This document shows positions 53,343 through 63,597 of a stretch of DNA of 64,000 nt, one piece after another. Under the pieces are notes generated by a model. That model saw nothing but the letters and a program-made list of their open reading frames with translations, did no database searches and was not told the DNA's origin. Each line of letters starts with the position of its first letter. The stretch's first letter is position 1. Source of the DNA: Paraburkholderia phenoliruptrix (GTDB lineage: Bacteria; Pseudomonadota; Gammaproteobacteria; Burkholderiales; Burkholderiaceae); assembly GCF_902859825.1 (NCBI RefSeq), contig NZ_CADIKB010000004.1, forward strand, positions 124,001-188,000. Reading direction: 5' to 3'. Made by a program: the position numbers and the translations under genes.

Positions 53343-56300
53343 ATGTCGCCCATGTCAGATCCCCGCTTCGTCCATCTCCGCCTCCACTCCGAATTTTCGA
53401 TCGCCGACGGCATCGTGCGTCTTGACGACGTCGTCAAGGCGGCCGCCAAAGACGGTCAAGGGGCGCTCGCCCTGACCGACCTCGGCAACGCGTTCGGCCT
53501 CGTCCGTTTCTACAAGGAAGCGCGCGGCAAAGGGGTCAAACCCATTGCCGGCTGCGACGTCTGGATCACCAATCCGGACGACCGCGACAAACCTTCGCGC
53601 CTGTTGCTACTGGTGAAGGACCGGCGCGGCTATCTGAACCTTTGCGAGTTGTTGAGCAAGGCATCGCTCACGAACCAGTACCGGGGCCGTGCGGAAGTCG
53701 AGGCCGGCTGGCTCGAGTCGGGACTCGGCGAAGGGCTGCTCGCGTTGTCGGGCGCCCAGCAGGGCGACATCGGCCTTGCGCTGGCCGCGGGCAACCAGGA
53801 GGCGGCGAAGCGCAACGCGCTGCATTGGGCGAAGGTGTTTCCGGGCGGCTTCTATATCGAGTTGCAGCGTTGCGGTCAGCCGGGCGGCGAGCAGTACGTG
53901 CAGCAGGCGATGGCGCTCGCGGCGTCGTTGAAACTGCCGGTGGTCGCCACGCACCCCATGCAGTTCATGACGCCCGACGACTTCACCGCGCACGAAGCGC
54001 GCGTGTGCATTTCCGAAGGCGACATTCTTGCGAATCCGCGGCGCCAGAAGCGCTTTACGCCTGAGCAATATTTCCGCACGCAGGACGAGATGGCCGCGCT
54101 TTTTGCGGATATTCCGTCGGCGCTCGCCAACTCGGTTGAAATCGCGAAACGCTGCAATCTCACGCTCGAACTGGGTAAGCCGAAGCTGCCGCTCTTTCCG
54201 ACGCCCGACGGCATGTCGCTCGACGACTACCTCGTGCATCTGTCGAAAGAGGGCCTGGAAAAACGCCTCGAACAGTTGTATCCGGACGAAGCGGAGCGCG
54301 CCGCGCAGCGCGAGACGTATTACCAGCGCCTCGAATTCGAGTGCGGCACGATCATCAAGATGGGCTTTCCGGGCTACTTCCTGATTGTCGCGGACTTTAT
54401 CAACTGGGCGAAGAACAACGGCGTGCCGGTGGGGCCGGGCCGGGGCTCGGGCGCGGGCTCGCTCGTCGCCTATGCGCTTGGCGTGACCGACCTCGATCCG
54501 CTGCGCTACAACCTGCTGTTCGAGCGTTTCCTGAATCCCGAACGCGTGTCGATGCCCGACTTCGACATCGACTTCTGCCAGCACGGCCGCGACCGCGTGA
54601 TCCAGTACGTGAAGGAAAAGTACGGCGCCGACGCCGTCTCGCAAATCGCGACCTTCGGCACGATGGCGGCGAAGGCGGCGGTGCGCGACATCGGCCGCGT
54701 GCTCGATCTCGGCTACATGTTCACGGACGGCATTGCGAAGCTGATTCCGTTCAAGCCCGGCAAGCATGTCACGATTGCCGACGCGATGAAGGAAGAGCCG
54801 CTCTTGCAGGAGCGCTTCGACAACGAAGACGAAGTGCACCAGCTGCTCGAACTCGCGCAGCGCGTGGAAGGTCTGACCCGTAACGTCGGCATGCACGCGG
54901 GCGGCGTGCTGATCGCGCCCGGCAAGCTCACCGATTTTTGCCCGCTCTACACGCAAGGCGACGAGAGCGGCGTGGTGAGCCAGTACGACAAGGACGACGT
55001 CGAAGCCGTCGGCCTCGTCAAGTTCGACTTTCTGGGCCTGACCACGCTCACCATTCTCGACTGGGCCGAGCGTTATATCCGCCGTCTGGACCCGTCGAAG
55101 AAAGACTGGTCGCTCGGGCAGGTGCCGCTCGACGATCCGGCATCGTTCTCGATCCTCAAGAAAGCGAACACCGTCGCCGTGTTCCAGCTGGAAAGCCGCG
55201 GCATGCAGGGCATGCTGAAGGACGCGCAGCCCGACCGTTTCGAAGACATCATCGCGCTCGTCGCGTTGTATCGTCCGGGCCCGATGGACCTGATCCCGAG
55301 CTTTTGCGCGCGTAAACACGGCCGCGAAGTGGTCGAGTATCCGGACCCGCGCGTCGAACCTGTTCTGAAAGAGACCTACGGCATCATGGTCTACCAGGAG
55401 CAGGTGATGCAGATGGCGCAGATCATCGGCGGCTATTCGCTGGGCGGCGCCGACTTGCTGCGCCGGGCCATGGGTAAGAAAAAGCCCGAAGAAATGGCCC
55501 AGCACCGCGAGCTTTTTGCGGAAGGCGCCGCAAAGAACGGTCTGACGCGCGAGAAGTCCGACGAAATCTTCGACTTGATGGAGAAGTTCGCGGGCTATGG
55601 CTTCAACAAGTCGCACGCGGCCGCTTACGCGCTGCTCGCGTACTACACCGCGTGGCTGAAGGCGCACCATCCGGCGGAATTCATGGCGGCGAATATGTCG
55701 CTCGCCATGGACGACACGGACAAGGTGAAGATCCTGTTCGAAGACTGCATCGTCAACAAGATGGCCGTGCTGCCGCCGGACATCAACCTGTCGGCATATC
55801 GCTTCGAGCCGGTCGCGGAGGCGGACGGTAAGCGCTCGAGGACCATTCGCTACGGCCTCGGCGCGATCAAGGGCAGCGGTCAGAACGCGATTGAAGAAAT
55901 CCTGCGGGCGCGCGAAGACGGCCCGTTTATCGACATTTTTGATTTCTGCAACCGGATTGACCGCCGCGTTGTCAATCGCCGCACGATTGAAGCGTTGATC
56001 CGCGCCGGCGCGTTCGACAGCTTGCATCAGAACCGCGCGCAGCTCATCGCCTCGGTGTCGCTCGCCATGGAAGCCGCCGAGCAGGCGAGCGCCAATGCAT
56101 TGCAGGCGGGCCTCTTCGATATGGGCGACGCGCCTTCGCAAGGGCACGAACTGGTGGACGAGCCGGAGTGGCCCGAAAAGAAGAAGCTCCAGGAAGAAAA
56201 GGCCGCGCTCGGCTTTTACCTGTCGGGCCACCTGTTCGACGCCTACAAGGACGAGGTGCGCCGCTTCGTGCGCCAGAAGATCGGCGAGCTGAAAGAAGGG

Positions 56301-56933
56301 CGCGACAAACTGGTGGCGGGCATCATCGCATCGCTGCGCACGCAGATGACTCAACGCGGCAAGATGCTCATCGCGCTGCTCGACGACGGCACCGGTCAAT
56401 GCGAAGTGACGGTGTTCAACGAAATCTTCGAGGCGAACAAGCAGTTGTTCAAGGAAGACGAGCTGCTTGTCGTGCAAGGCCAGGCGCGTAACGACGCGTT
56501 CACGGGCGGCATCCGCTTCACGGTGGAAACGGTCATGGATCTCGGCCGCGCGCGCTGCCGTTATGCAGAGGCCGTGAAGGTGAAGATGAACGGCAACGCA
56601 GACGCGCAGGCGTTACGGCGCGTCCTCGAAGCGCACAGCGCGGGCAAGGACGAGCCTCAGGCAGCGCCGGCGCCTGCCGCTGCCGCGCGCGGCAACGGCG
56701 GCGGTCGCAATGGTGGTCAGGGCGGCGGCTTTGGCGGCTACGGCGACAACAACGGCCGTCAGCGTCAGCCGGTGCATATTCCGAATGGACTCGCGGTTCA
56801 GGTGGTGTACCGCAGCGAGAATGCCGAGGGCGAAATGCGTCTTGGCGACGCGTGGCGCGTCAAGCCGACCGACGAGCTGCTCGCCGACCTGCGCGGCCAA
56901 TTCGCCGGCAGCGCGATTGAGATCGTCTATTGA
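53343..56933 (+). CDS. dnaE: DNA polymerase III subunit alpha
   Basis: The replicative polymerase catalytic subunit, 1196 residues. The PHP domain opens FVHLRLHSEFSIADGIVRLD. The active-site aspartates are D406 and D408 in MPDFDIDFCQHGR. The beta-clamp-binding and OB-fold regions follow, then a Gly-rich linker (GNGGGRNGGQGGGF) before the C-terminal tau-binding tail. ATG 53343 has GGGTGGAG upstream, but ATG 53352 (MSDPRFVHL) is a fair alternative because TACAAT overlaps the first start. Confidence 0.98.
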   Translation: MSPMSDPRFVHLRLHSEFSIADGIVRLDDVVKAAAKDGQGALALTDLGNAFGLVRFYKEARGKGVKPIAGCDVWITNPDDRDKPSRLLLLVKDRRGYLNLCELLSKASLTNQYRGRAEVEAGWLESGLGEGLLALSGAQQGDIGLALAAGNQEAAKRNALHWAKVFPGGFYIELQRCGQPGGEQYVQQAMALAASLKLPVVATHPMQFMTPDDFTAHEARVCISEGDILANPRRQKRFTPEQYFRTQDEMAALFADIPSALANSVEIAKRCNLTLELGKPKLPLFPTPDGMSLDDYLVHLSKEGLEKRLEQLYPDEAERAAQRETYYQRLEFECGTIIKMGFPGYFLIVADFINWAKNNGVPVGPGRGSGAGSLVAYALGVTDLDPLRYNLLFERFLNPERVSMPDFDIDFCQHGRDRVIQYVKEKYGADAVSQIATFGTMAAKAAVRDIGRVLDLGYMFTDGIAKLIPFKPGKHVTIADAMKEEPLLQERFDNEDEVHQLLELAQRVEGLTRNVGMHAGGVLIAPGKLTDFCPLYTQGDESGVVSQYDKDDVEAVGLVKFDFLGLTTLTILDWAERYIRRLDPSKKDWSLGQVPLDDPASFSILKKANTVAVFQLESRGMQGMLKDAQPDRFEDIIALVALYRPGPMDLIPSFCARKHGREVVEYPDPRVEPVLKETYGIMVYQEQVMQMAQIIGGYSLGGADLLRRAMGKKKPEEMAQHRELFAEGAAKNGLTREKSDEIFDLMEKFAGYGFNKSHAAAYALLAYYTAWLKAHHPAEFMAANMSLAMDDTDKVKILFEDCIVNKMAVLPPDINLSAYRFEPVAEADGKRSRTIRYGLGAIKGSGQNAIEEILRAREDGPFIDIFDFCNRIDRRVVNRRTIEALIRAGAFDSLHQNRAQLIASVSLAMEAAEQASANALQAGLFDMGDAPSQGHELVDEPEWPEKKKLQEEKAALGFYLSGHLFDAYKDEVRRFVRQKIGELKEGRDKLVAGIIASLRTQMTQRGKMLIALLDDGTGQCEVTVFNEIFEANKQLFKEDELLVVQGQARNDAFTGGIRFTVETVMDLGRARCRYAEAVKVKMNGNADAQALRRVLEAHSAGKDEPQAAPAPAAAARGNGGGRNGGQGGGFGGYGDNNGRQRQPVHIPNGLAVQVVYRSENAEGEMRLGDAWRVKPTDELLADLRGQFAGSAIEIVY

Positions 56934-56951
56934 GCAGCGGCCGAAGCAGCG

Positions 56952-56968
56952 GGCACGGGGGCCGTGCC
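56952..56968 (+). terminator. Short hairpin after dnaE
   Basis: GGCACGG-GGG-CCGTGCC forms a perfect 7-bp stem 19 bases after the stop. There is no good T-run, so it is a weak terminator candidate. Confidence 0.45.
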
Positions 56969-56993
56969 GCTGTTAATCGGACTTGACTGCGGG

Positions 56994-57029
56994 ACTTGAA
57001 ACGCAACTTCAAACGTAACTTCAAACACG
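56994..57029. repeat. Three tandem imperfect 12-bp units
   Basis: ACTTGAAACGCA, ACTTCAAACGTA and ACTTCAAACACG follow one another in the gap between dnaE and the convergent glycosyltransferase gene. Confidence 0.6.
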
Positions 57030-57045
57030 ACTCGGAGCGCGCCTT

Positions 57046-57816
57046 CTAGTCCAACTTCGAGCGCGACGCTTCCGCGAGTCGCGCAAGCTTCAAAAACCGG
57101 TAGTACACGGTTTCTGCGTTGAATACGGCGATCATGAAACCGGCGCGGCCGTCGAGAAAACCTCGTCGCAGCAAATAAGTTCGCACGAACGCCCAGGCAC
57201 CGCGAAGCAGCGCCTTGCCGAAGCTGCCGCGTTGGTCCGCTGCGTGACGCTGCAGCGCGCCGGCGGTCGAATAGGCATCGAGCTTGCGCAGTACCGCCTC
57301 GAAGTTCTCATACGAGTAGTGCATCAGCTTGCCGGTCAGGCGCTGGGCGGGGGTGTCGAAAACAAGCCGTTCGTGAACGAGGTCGTCGGAAAAACGTGCG
57401 GCGCCACGTTTGAAGAGGCGCGGAATCCAGTCCGGATACCAGCCGCTGTGATGAATCCAGTGTCCGCAAAAACTCGACAGCCGGTCCACCGCATAAACAT
57501 CCGACGTGGGTGCCGCGAGCGCCGCGCGAATGGCGGCCGCCAGTTCCGGCGAGACGATTTCGTCGGCGTCGAGCGACAGAATCCAGCTTGTGGTGAGCGC
57601 GTCCACTGCGCGGTTTTTTTGCGGGCCGAAACCGGGCCAGTCGCTCTGCTCGATGACGAGAGCACCGTGCGCGCAGGCAATGTCGGCGGTGCCGTCGGTG
57701 CTGCCGCCGTCGATCACGACAATCTGATCGGCAAAGGCCACCGACTGCAGGCATTCGGCCAGCCGCGCCGCCGCGTTTTTAGTGATGATGGCGACGCCGA
57801 GGGTGGTAGGTTGCAT
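57046..57816 (-). CDS. waaE: Family 2 glycosyltransferase, WaaE/KdtX-like (LPS inner core)
   Basis: A 256-residue GT2 enzyme starting at ATG 57816 ([20 protein letters not shown]). The nucleotide-sugar core is [11 protein letters not shown] and [20 protein letters not shown]. The acceptor part [20 protein letters not shown] and [10 protein letters not shown] matches the WaaE/KdtX beta-1,4-glucosyltransferase group, which adds glucose to LPS heptose I. It is convergent with dnaE and divergent from msbA, fitting an LPS cluster. The assignment is by similarity only. Confidence 0.75.
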   Translation of the reverse strand: MQPTTLGVAIITKNAAARLAECLQSVAFADQIVVIDGGSTDGTADIACAHGALVIEQSDWPGFGPQKNRAVDALTTSWILSLDADEIVSPELAAAIRAALAAPTSDVYAVDRLSSFCGHWIHHSGWYPDWIPRLFKRGAARFSDDLVHERLVFDTPAQRLTGKLMHYSYENFEAVLRKLDAYSTAGALQRHAADQRGSFGKALLRGAWAFVRTYLLRRGFLDGRAGFMIAVFNAETVYYRFLKLARLAEASRSKLD

Positions 57817-58072
57817 ACCTGAAGGGCTGATTGCAAATGGCGTGAAGGTGAAGAGGGAACGCCTAGGCGAAGCGCGCGACCAAGCGCACCACCAGGCGCC
57901 GCGGGTCGCGCAAGTATACACACACGGCTCACTCTTTCTGCGTACCCCGAAGCCGGCACCAAAACGTCAGCCGGCCATCAACGTCAACCGTTTACAATGC
58001 TTCTTTTCGATCTTCGCGCCGCGGGCAGCCGGTCGCCGGCGCGAATCTCGTCCCGCATTTCCAGAGGATTCC

Positions 58073-59866
58073 TTGAGCGCGAAGCCAACGTTAAGCAAAC
58101 CCATCGGTGGAGGTGAGGCGTCGTCACCCTCCGTCGTTTTCCGGCGCCTGTGGCCGTTCGTCAAGCCGCTCCTGTGGGTGATCGTCGGGGCCGTTATCGC
58201 GATGGCGGCCAGCGCGGCCACGGACGCCGCCATCCCCGCGCTGCTCAAGCCGCTCCTCGACAAGGGTTTCGGCGCCCATGCGAGCGACAACGCGAAATGG
58301 TTCGTGCCCGTCGCCGTGATCGGCCTCGCGCTGATCCGCGGCGTGGCGCAATACGCGTCCGGCTATCTGCTCGCCTATGTCTCCAACAAGATCCTGCTTG
58401 AACTGCGGCTGCGCATGTTCGACCGCATGATTCACACGAGCGTCGCCTTTTTCCAGCGCGAAACGGCGAGCACGGTCATCAACGCGATTGTCTTCGAGGT
58501 CAATCAGATCCTCAACGTGCTGCTGAGCGTCATGGTCACGCTGGTGCGCGACTCGCTCACTGTGATCTTTCTGCTCGGCTATCTGTTCTATCTGAACTGG
58601 CGCCTCACGCTGATCGTTGCCGTGCTGCTGCCGGGTATCGGCTGGCTGGTCGGCAAGATCAATCGCCGGCTGCGGCGTCTTAACCGCGAGCATCAACTGT
58701 TGACGAACGAGCTGTCCTATATCGTCGAGGAGACCGTGGGCGGCTACAAGGTCGTCAAGGTTCATAACGGCGAGAAGTACGAGATCGACCGTTTCACGTC
58801 GATGAGCAAGCGCCTGCGCGGCTACGCGATGCGCATGACGGTTTCCGGCGGCCTTGCCCAACCGTTGACGCAGTTCCTCGCGTCGATTGCGCTCGCGGTG
58901 GTGATCACGATCGCGGTGGTGCAGTCGTCGTCGGATCAGACCACGGTCGGCGGCTTTGTCGCGTTTGTCACGTCCATGCTGCTCATCATTTCGCCGCTCA
59001 AGCACCTGATGGACGTGAACCAGCCGCTGCAGCGGGGCATGACCGCGGCCGAGCTGATCTTCGGTCTGATCGACGAACCGGCGGAGCCCGCGGGCGGCGG
59101 CAAGCCGCTCGAGCGCGCGCGCGGCGAAGTCGAGTTCCGCAACGTCTCGTTCACGTACAGCACCAACGCCACGCACAATCGCCATACGCTCGATCAGGTG
59201 TCGTTCAGGGTGGCGCCGGGTGAAATGGTCGCGCTCGCGGGCCCGTCGGGCAGCGGCAAGACCACCCTTGTGAACCTGCTGCCGCGCTTTTTCGATCCGA
59301 CCGGTGGGGAAATTCTCGTCGACGGCGTCGCGCTGACCGAATACGATCTGCACGCGTTGCGCAGCCAGATCGCGATGGTGAGCCAGGACGTCGTGCTCTT
59401 CAACGACACGGTGGCCAACAACGTCGCATACGGTCAGACCGCGGATCGCGACCGGGTCGAGGCGGCGCTGCGCGCGGCCAACCTGTGGGACACGGTGGCC
59501 GCCATGCCCAACGGCATCGACACGCTCGTGGGCGACAACGGCATGATGCTGTCCGGCGGGCAACGGCAGCGTCTCGCGATCGCGCGTGCCATCTACAAGG
59601 ACGCGCCCATCCTGATTCTCGACGAAGCCACGTCGGCGCTGGATTCCGAGTCCGAGCGCCACGTGCAGGCCGCGCTCGAAACGCTGATGAAGGGCCGCAC
59701 CACGCTCGTCATCGCGCATCGGCTGTCGACCATCGAGCGCGCGAACCGCATCCTCGTGATGGAGGCGGGGCGTATCGTCGAGCGCGGCAGCCACCGCGAG
59801 CTGCTGGCGCAGAACGGGCTGTATGCGCATCTGCATCGCATTCAGTTTCAGCAGAACGCCGCCTGA
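58073..59866 (+). CDS. msbA: Lipid A export ABC transporter MsbA
   Basis: MsbA flips lipid A-core across the inner membrane. The 597-residue half-transporter starts at TTG 58073 ([20 protein letters not shown]) with AGAGGA five bases upstream. Six helices form the transmembrane domain ([20 protein letters not shown] onward). The ATPase has Walker A GPSGSGKT near residue 390, signature LSGGQRQR near 493, and Walker [16 protein letters not shown]. The LPS glycosyltransferase genes around it support the assignment. Confidence 0.95.
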   Translation: MSAKPTLSKPIGGGEASSPSVVFRRLWPFVKPLLWVIVGAVIAMAASAATDAAIPALLKPLLDKGFGAHASDNAKWFVPVAVIGLALIRGVAQYASGYLLAYVSNKILLELRLRMFDRMIHTSVAFFQRETASTVINAIVFEVNQILNVLLSVMVTLVRDSLTVIFLLGYLFYLNWRLTLIVAVLLPGIGWLVGKINRRLRRLNREHQLLTNELSYIVEETVGGYKVVKVHNGEKYEIDRFTSMSKRLRGYAMRMTVSGGLAQPLTQFLASIALAVVITIAVVQSSSDQTTVGGFVAFVTSMLLIISPLKHLMDVNQPLQRGMTAAELIFGLIDEPAEPAGGGKPLERARGEVEFRNVSFTYSTNATHNRHTLDQVSFRVAPGEMVALAGPSGSGKTTLVNLLPRFFDPTGGEILVDGVALTEYDLHALRSQIAMVSQDVVLFNDTVANNVAYGQTADRDRVEAALRAANLWDTVAAMPNGIDTLVGDNGMMLSGGQRQRLAIARAIYKDAPILILDEATSALDSESERHVQAALETLMKGRTTLVIAHRLSTIERANRILVMEAGRIVERGSHRELLAQNGLYAHLHRIQFQQNAA

Positions 59867-60014
59867 TGGGACGGCGCGGCGAACGGGGTGGCGCAGCGCA
59901 ACGGGGCTGCGCGCACCACGTTTACAGATTTCCCGCGCCCCTCGCGCCTTTCCCGCTGCGTTTTCCCTGAGTTTCCGCCGAATTCCCCGCTGAACTCCCT
60001 TACCGCCTCTTGTC

Positions 60015-60035
60015 AAACCGTCATTTAGTCGGTTT
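60015..60035 (+). terminator. Weak hairpin between msbA and the next glycosyltransferase
   Basis: AAACCG and CGGTTT pair across a 9-base loop and are followed by TTC, 148 bases after the msbA stop. Confidence 0.4.
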
Positions 60036-60139
60036 TTCGGTACAGTGTGTGTTTTTGAAGCGTTTTGTTTGCGCTTTTCTCACATTGGCCGCATCCTGAC
60101 GGCCTTGCACCGTCCCGCGCCGCGGAGATTCCTTTTTAC

Positions 60140-61186
60140 ATGCATCACGACGACAACCTCAGCGAGCCGCTGGTTTCCATAGCGCTCGCCACGTACAACG
60201 GCCGCACCTATCTCCCGGAGCTGCTCGCTTCGCTCGAGGCGCAAAGCTGGCCGAATCTCGAAGTGGTGGTTTCCGACGACGCTTCCACCGACGGCACGCC
60301 CGAACTTCTCGCCGCCTACGCCGGGCGCATTCCGGTGCGCCTCGTGGCGAGCGGCGAACGGGTCGGCATTGTGCGCAATTTCGAGCGGGCGCTGGCCGCT
60401 TGCCGCGGCGACTACGTTGCGCTCGCCGATCAGGACGACGTGTGGGTGCCGGAAAAGATCGCCGACCTGATGCGCGAGGTCCGCGAGGCCGAGCAGGCGC
60501 GCGGCCGGGCCACGCCGGCGCTGGCCTTCTGCGACATCGAGCTGGTGGACGCGAAGCTGTGCTGCGTGTCGACGTCGCTTTTCGACATCACCGCAAAATC
60601 GCGCCGCGCCGAGCGTCTGCGCGATTTCCTGCTGAGCAACCACGTGCCGGGCTGCGCGATGCTCGTCAATCGCGCGTCGCTCGAACGCGCGTTGCCTTTG
60701 CCGGCGGGCATCGTCATGCATGACTGGTGGCTGGCGATGGTCGTCGCGGCATTCGGCGAGATCCGTCATGTGGCGGCGCCTCATCTGAAATATCGTCAGC
60801 ACGACGGCAATGCGGTCGGCGCGAGCGCGACCAATCAGCGGCCGACGAGCGCCGCACGCGGCGAATGCAGCGCCGCAGCAGCACAGCGGCGAGGCGCGAG
60901 CAGGCGGCGCCAGATCGACGGCATCGCGGACCAGATCCGCCTCTTTGCGCGGCGCTTCGGCACGGAACTGCCGGCCCACGCCCGCGAAGATATGAATGCC
61001 TTTTCGCGCGGCATCGAAAACTGGCGCGGCGCGGTCGAATTCGTGCTGATCAGCCACACCGGCGAGAGCTTCCTGCGCGCACTGAAGATGATGCGGCGCT
61101 TGCGCAAGAGCGTGCTGAGCTTCGGCGTAGAGTCGCACTGTCCGCCTTTCGCGCAGCGCTTGCGGCGCCGGCGCAGCGCGTCCTGA
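60140..61186 (+). CDS. Family 2 glycosyltransferase (LPS core, rhamnosyltransferase-like)
   Basis: A 348-residue GT2 starting at ATG 60140 (MHHDDNLSEPLVSIALATYN). Nucleotide-binding motifs: LEVVVSDDASTDGTPELLAA and ALADQDDVWVPEKIADLMRE, the DxD metal site being in DQDD. An acidic-to-basic C-terminal tail (RRRQIDGIADQIRLFARRFG) follows. This group often transfers rhamnose or another sugar in LPS outer core or O-antigen. Substrates cannot be read from sequence. It is downstream of msbA on the same strand. Confidence 0.85.
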   Translation: MHHDDNLSEPLVSIALATYNGRTYLPELLASLEAQSWPNLEVVVSDDASTDGTPELLAAYAGRIPVRLVASGERVGIVRNFERALAACRGDYVALADQDDVWVPEKIADLMREVREAEQARGRATPALAFCDIELVDAKLCCVSTSLFDITAKSRRAERLRDFLLSNHVPGCAMLVNRASLERALPLPAGIVMHDWWLAMVVAAFGEIRHVAAPHLKYRQHDGNAVGASATNQRPTSAARGECSAAAAQRRGASRRRQIDGIADQIRLFARRFGTELPAHAREDMNAFSRGIENWRGAVEFVLISHTGESFLRALKMMRRLRKSVLSFGVESHCPPFAQRLRRRRSAS

Positions 61187-61260
61187 CGGCGGGCGCGAAG
61201 GCGCCGCCTATTTCAGGGTCTCCGACAGAACGCGGCGCTGCTGAGATTCGGCGCCAGGCC

Positions 61261-62295
61261 TTATCCCCGCCGCTCGCGCAAGGTCCGCTTCAGCCACAAT
61301 CCGGGCGCATAAACTGCCGGACAGCTGGCATAGAGAAACATCCGGATGCGCAGCCCGAGTTTGACGCCCGGGCTCCGCGCGAGCAACCCGGCGCGCTCGG
61401 CGAGAGTTCCCGCCTCGAACATCGCGCGAATGAACTGCTCGCGCGCGAGCTTCGGCGCCATGGCCGTGCGCATGCGCTCGCCGACGCCGGCAATCTCCGC
61501 GTCGCGCTGCAACTGCGCGAGTTCCGCGAGTCCATAGCGGTTGCTTTGCCGCATGCGGGCGATGAGTTCATCCACCGATCCATAACGGCGCTTGCGCGAG
61601 AGCCCGCCGCGCCGGTAGCGCACGAGCGGCTCGCGCAGGCTCAGCGCGCCGCCGGACAGGATCGCGCGCAGCACCATGATCTGATCTTCGGCGGCGGCGC
61701 CCGGCAACATCGGCCCGAAGCGCTCGAAGAGCCGCCGCGACCACACATGCGCCGCGCCGATGAGCCACGGGCGCGCGTTCAGCCAGTCGTCGAAGCTGCG
61801 ATAGCCGTCCAGTTCCGTGGGACTCATGCGCTCGTGAATATTTCCGGCTTCGTCCATGTCGGCGAGGTCGGTCGCGATCAGATCCGGCCGCCGGTCGTGC
61901 GCGAGCCAGAAGTCGACCACCCGCTCGCAGCGGTCAGGCGCCGAGATGTCGTCTCCGGCCGCGACGAACAGCAGCTCGCCGTTCGCCATCTGCGCGAGTT
62001 GCGAGAGGTGCGCGCTGATGCCCTGATTCGCCTCATTGCGGCGCACGACGACGCGGTGCGGTCCCTCGTAACCGGCCACGGCCGCCTGAATGGCGGCGAA
62101 GGTCGAGTCGCGCGAGGCGTCGTCGGAAACGATGATTTCGAGCGGCTCGTAGGTTTGCGCGAGCGCGGCTTTCACGGCGTCGGCGATCTGCTGTTGCTGG
62201 TTGTAGGCGATCAGCAGCATCGACGCGAGCGGGCGCTGCGGGGCCGACGCGGTGGACGCGGCAGGCGAGGATGGGAGCGGCGGACTATCGGTCAT
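61261..62295 (-). CDS. Family 2 glycosyltransferase (LPS core)
   Basis: A 344-residue GT2 starting at ATG 62295 (MTDSPPLPSSPAASTASAPQ). The fold starts after a low-complexity leader with LASMLLIAYNQQQQIADAVK; the catalytic region has EIIVSDDASRDSTFAAIQAA and FVAAGDDISAPDRCERVVDF. The C-terminus ends in basic residues (LKRTLRERRG), typical for membrane-associated glycosyltransferases. It is convergent with the preceding glycosyltransferase and divergent from the GT4 gene. Confidence 0.85.
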   Translation of the reverse strand: MTDSPPLPSSPAASTASAPQRPLASMLLIAYNQQQQIADAVKAALAQTYEPLEIIVSDDASRDSTFAAIQAAVAGYEGPHRVVVRRNEANQGISAHLSQLAQMANGELLFVAAGDDISAPDRCERVVDFWLAHDRRPDLIATDLADMDEAGNIHERMSPTELDGYRSFDDWLNARPWLIGAAHVWSRRLFERFGPMLPGAAAEDQIMVLRAILSGGALSLREPLVRYRRGGLSRKRRYGSVDELIARMRQSNRYGLAELAQLQRDAEIAGVGERMRTAMAPKLAREQFIRAMFEAGTLAERAGLLARSPGVKLGLRIRMFLYASCPAVYAPGLWLKRTLRERRG

Positions 62296-62377
62296 GAATT
62301 CGGCAAAGGTGCGATTGGGCTCGATTCTAATCGGTGCCGGGGCGGCTGCGTCATGCCGGGCGCCGGTGCGCATCCTT

Positions 62378-62383
62378 TACAAT
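62378..62383 (+). promoter_or_regulatory. -10 element upstream of the GT4 gene
   Basis: TACAAT 74 bases before the likely TTG start. No good -35 was found. Confidence 0.35.
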
Positions 62384-62456
62384 TGCGCTAGTTCGAAAAC
62401 CGGCGCGCGGCGCACCTGCCGCCGGGGCGCCTCATTCCATCACCGAGACCTCTTCT

Positions 62457-63536
62457 TTGTCCGAGCCGATCCGCCCACTCCTCACCGACATCGCCCTGAC
62501 CGCCCAGGCGCTCAAGAACAGCGGCGGCGCCGAGCGCTACACGCGCGACGTGATCGCCGGCCTGCATCGGATGGGTGTGCGGCCTACGCTTTTTGCCCGC
62601 GAGATCGACCGCGCGCTGCCCGAGGCGGCTTGGGTCGACGCCCAACCGCTGAACGTGCGTTGGGCGCCACGCAAACTGCGCAATCTGGCATTCGACTGGC
62701 GCCTCGCGCAGCGCCTGAAGCGCCGCCGTCCCGCCTGCGTGTTTTCGATCAATCACTCGACGCATGCCGACGTCGCGCTGTGCGGCGGCACGCATCCGGG
62801 CTCGCTGGAAGCGGCAGGCCGCGCCGCGCGCCGCAGCGACCGGTGGCAGATCGAGCTGGAGCGGCGCGTCTACACGCACGCGCGCTCGATCGTCGCGCAT
62901 TCGCAGTTGATGAGCCGTGAGTTGCAGCGCTTTTACGGCGTGCCTGCCGAACGCATCGACGTGATTTATCCGCCGGTCGACACCGAGCGCTTCCAGCCGC
63001 TGTCCGATGACGCCCGCGCCGCGGTCCGCCGGCACTTCCATCTGCCGGAAGACCGCGTGATCTTCGTGTTTTCGTCGACGAGTCACGAGCGCAAAGGCTA
63101 TCCGCTACTGGAGGCTTTCTTTTCGCAGACCACGCTGCCGGTTTGCCTCGCGGTAGCTGGACGGCCGGTGCCGCGAACCGGCGAAACGATTCGCTACGTC
63201 GGTTATTGCAACGAGATCGAGAAGCTGTTCGCCGCGGCGGATTTCACCGTCGTCGCGTCCGCGTATGAGCCGTTCGGGCTCGTGGGCGTGGAGTCGGTCA
63301 TGTGCGGCACGCCGCTTGTGATTGCCGACAATGTCGGTTCGGCGGAAACCGTGAAGGGCGCCGCGAAGATCGAGTTTTCGCGACAGGAGGCGGGCAGCTT
63401 CGAGCGCGCGATTCATGCGGCGCTCGAACGGGTGCGGCAAGGCGGCGCGAGAATCGCGGATCCGCTCGCGAGCCTCGTCTACGATCCGAGCGTCGACGCG
63501 CACGTCGCGGCGTTGTATGAACGCTTCAGGCGCTAA
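62457..63536 (+). CDS. Family 4 glycosyltransferase (WaaG-like)
   Basis: A 359-residue GT-B enzyme. I start at TTG 62457 (MSEPIRPLLTDIALTAQALK), the first residue that aligns with family members; no in-frame ATG fits. The N-terminal loop NSGGAERYTRDVIAGLHRMG binds the acceptor and the C-terminal EPFGLVGVESVMCGTPLVIA is the E-x7-E nucleotide-sugar site. It resembles the LPS core glucosyltransferase WaaG. It lies between a divergent GT2 and the ligase-like gene. Confidence 0.85.
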   Translation: MSEPIRPLLTDIALTAQALKNSGGAERYTRDVIAGLHRMGVRPTLFAREIDRALPEAAWVDAQPLNVRWAPRKLRNLAFDWRLAQRLKRRRPACVFSINHSTHADVALCGGTHPGSLEAAGRAARRSDRWQIELERRVYTHARSIVAHSQLMSRELQRFYGVPAERIDVIYPPVDTERFQPLSDDARAAVRRHFHLPEDRVIFVFSSTSHERKGYPLLEAFFSQTTLPVCLAVAGRPVPRTGETIRYVGYCNEIEKLFAAADFTVVASAYEPFGLVGVESVMCGTPLVIADNVGSAETVKGAAKIEFSRQEAGSFERAIHAALERVRQGGARIADPLASLVYDPSVDAHVAALYERFRR

Positions 63537-63597
63537 AGCGCGCAGCGCGATGCATCCGGAGCGAGGCACATCCGGGCTTTCTAATGTGCCCGAAGCC

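Noticed and set aside
53607-56477. Very long open frame antisense to dnaE
   Set aside because: Frames opposite strong genes stay open in high-GC sequence. The product is Arg/Val/Glu/Leu-rich without any family motif, and dnaE is certain on the other strand. The same holds opposite htpG, the aldehyde dehydrogenase, the GGDEF/EAL gene, msbA and rhlE.
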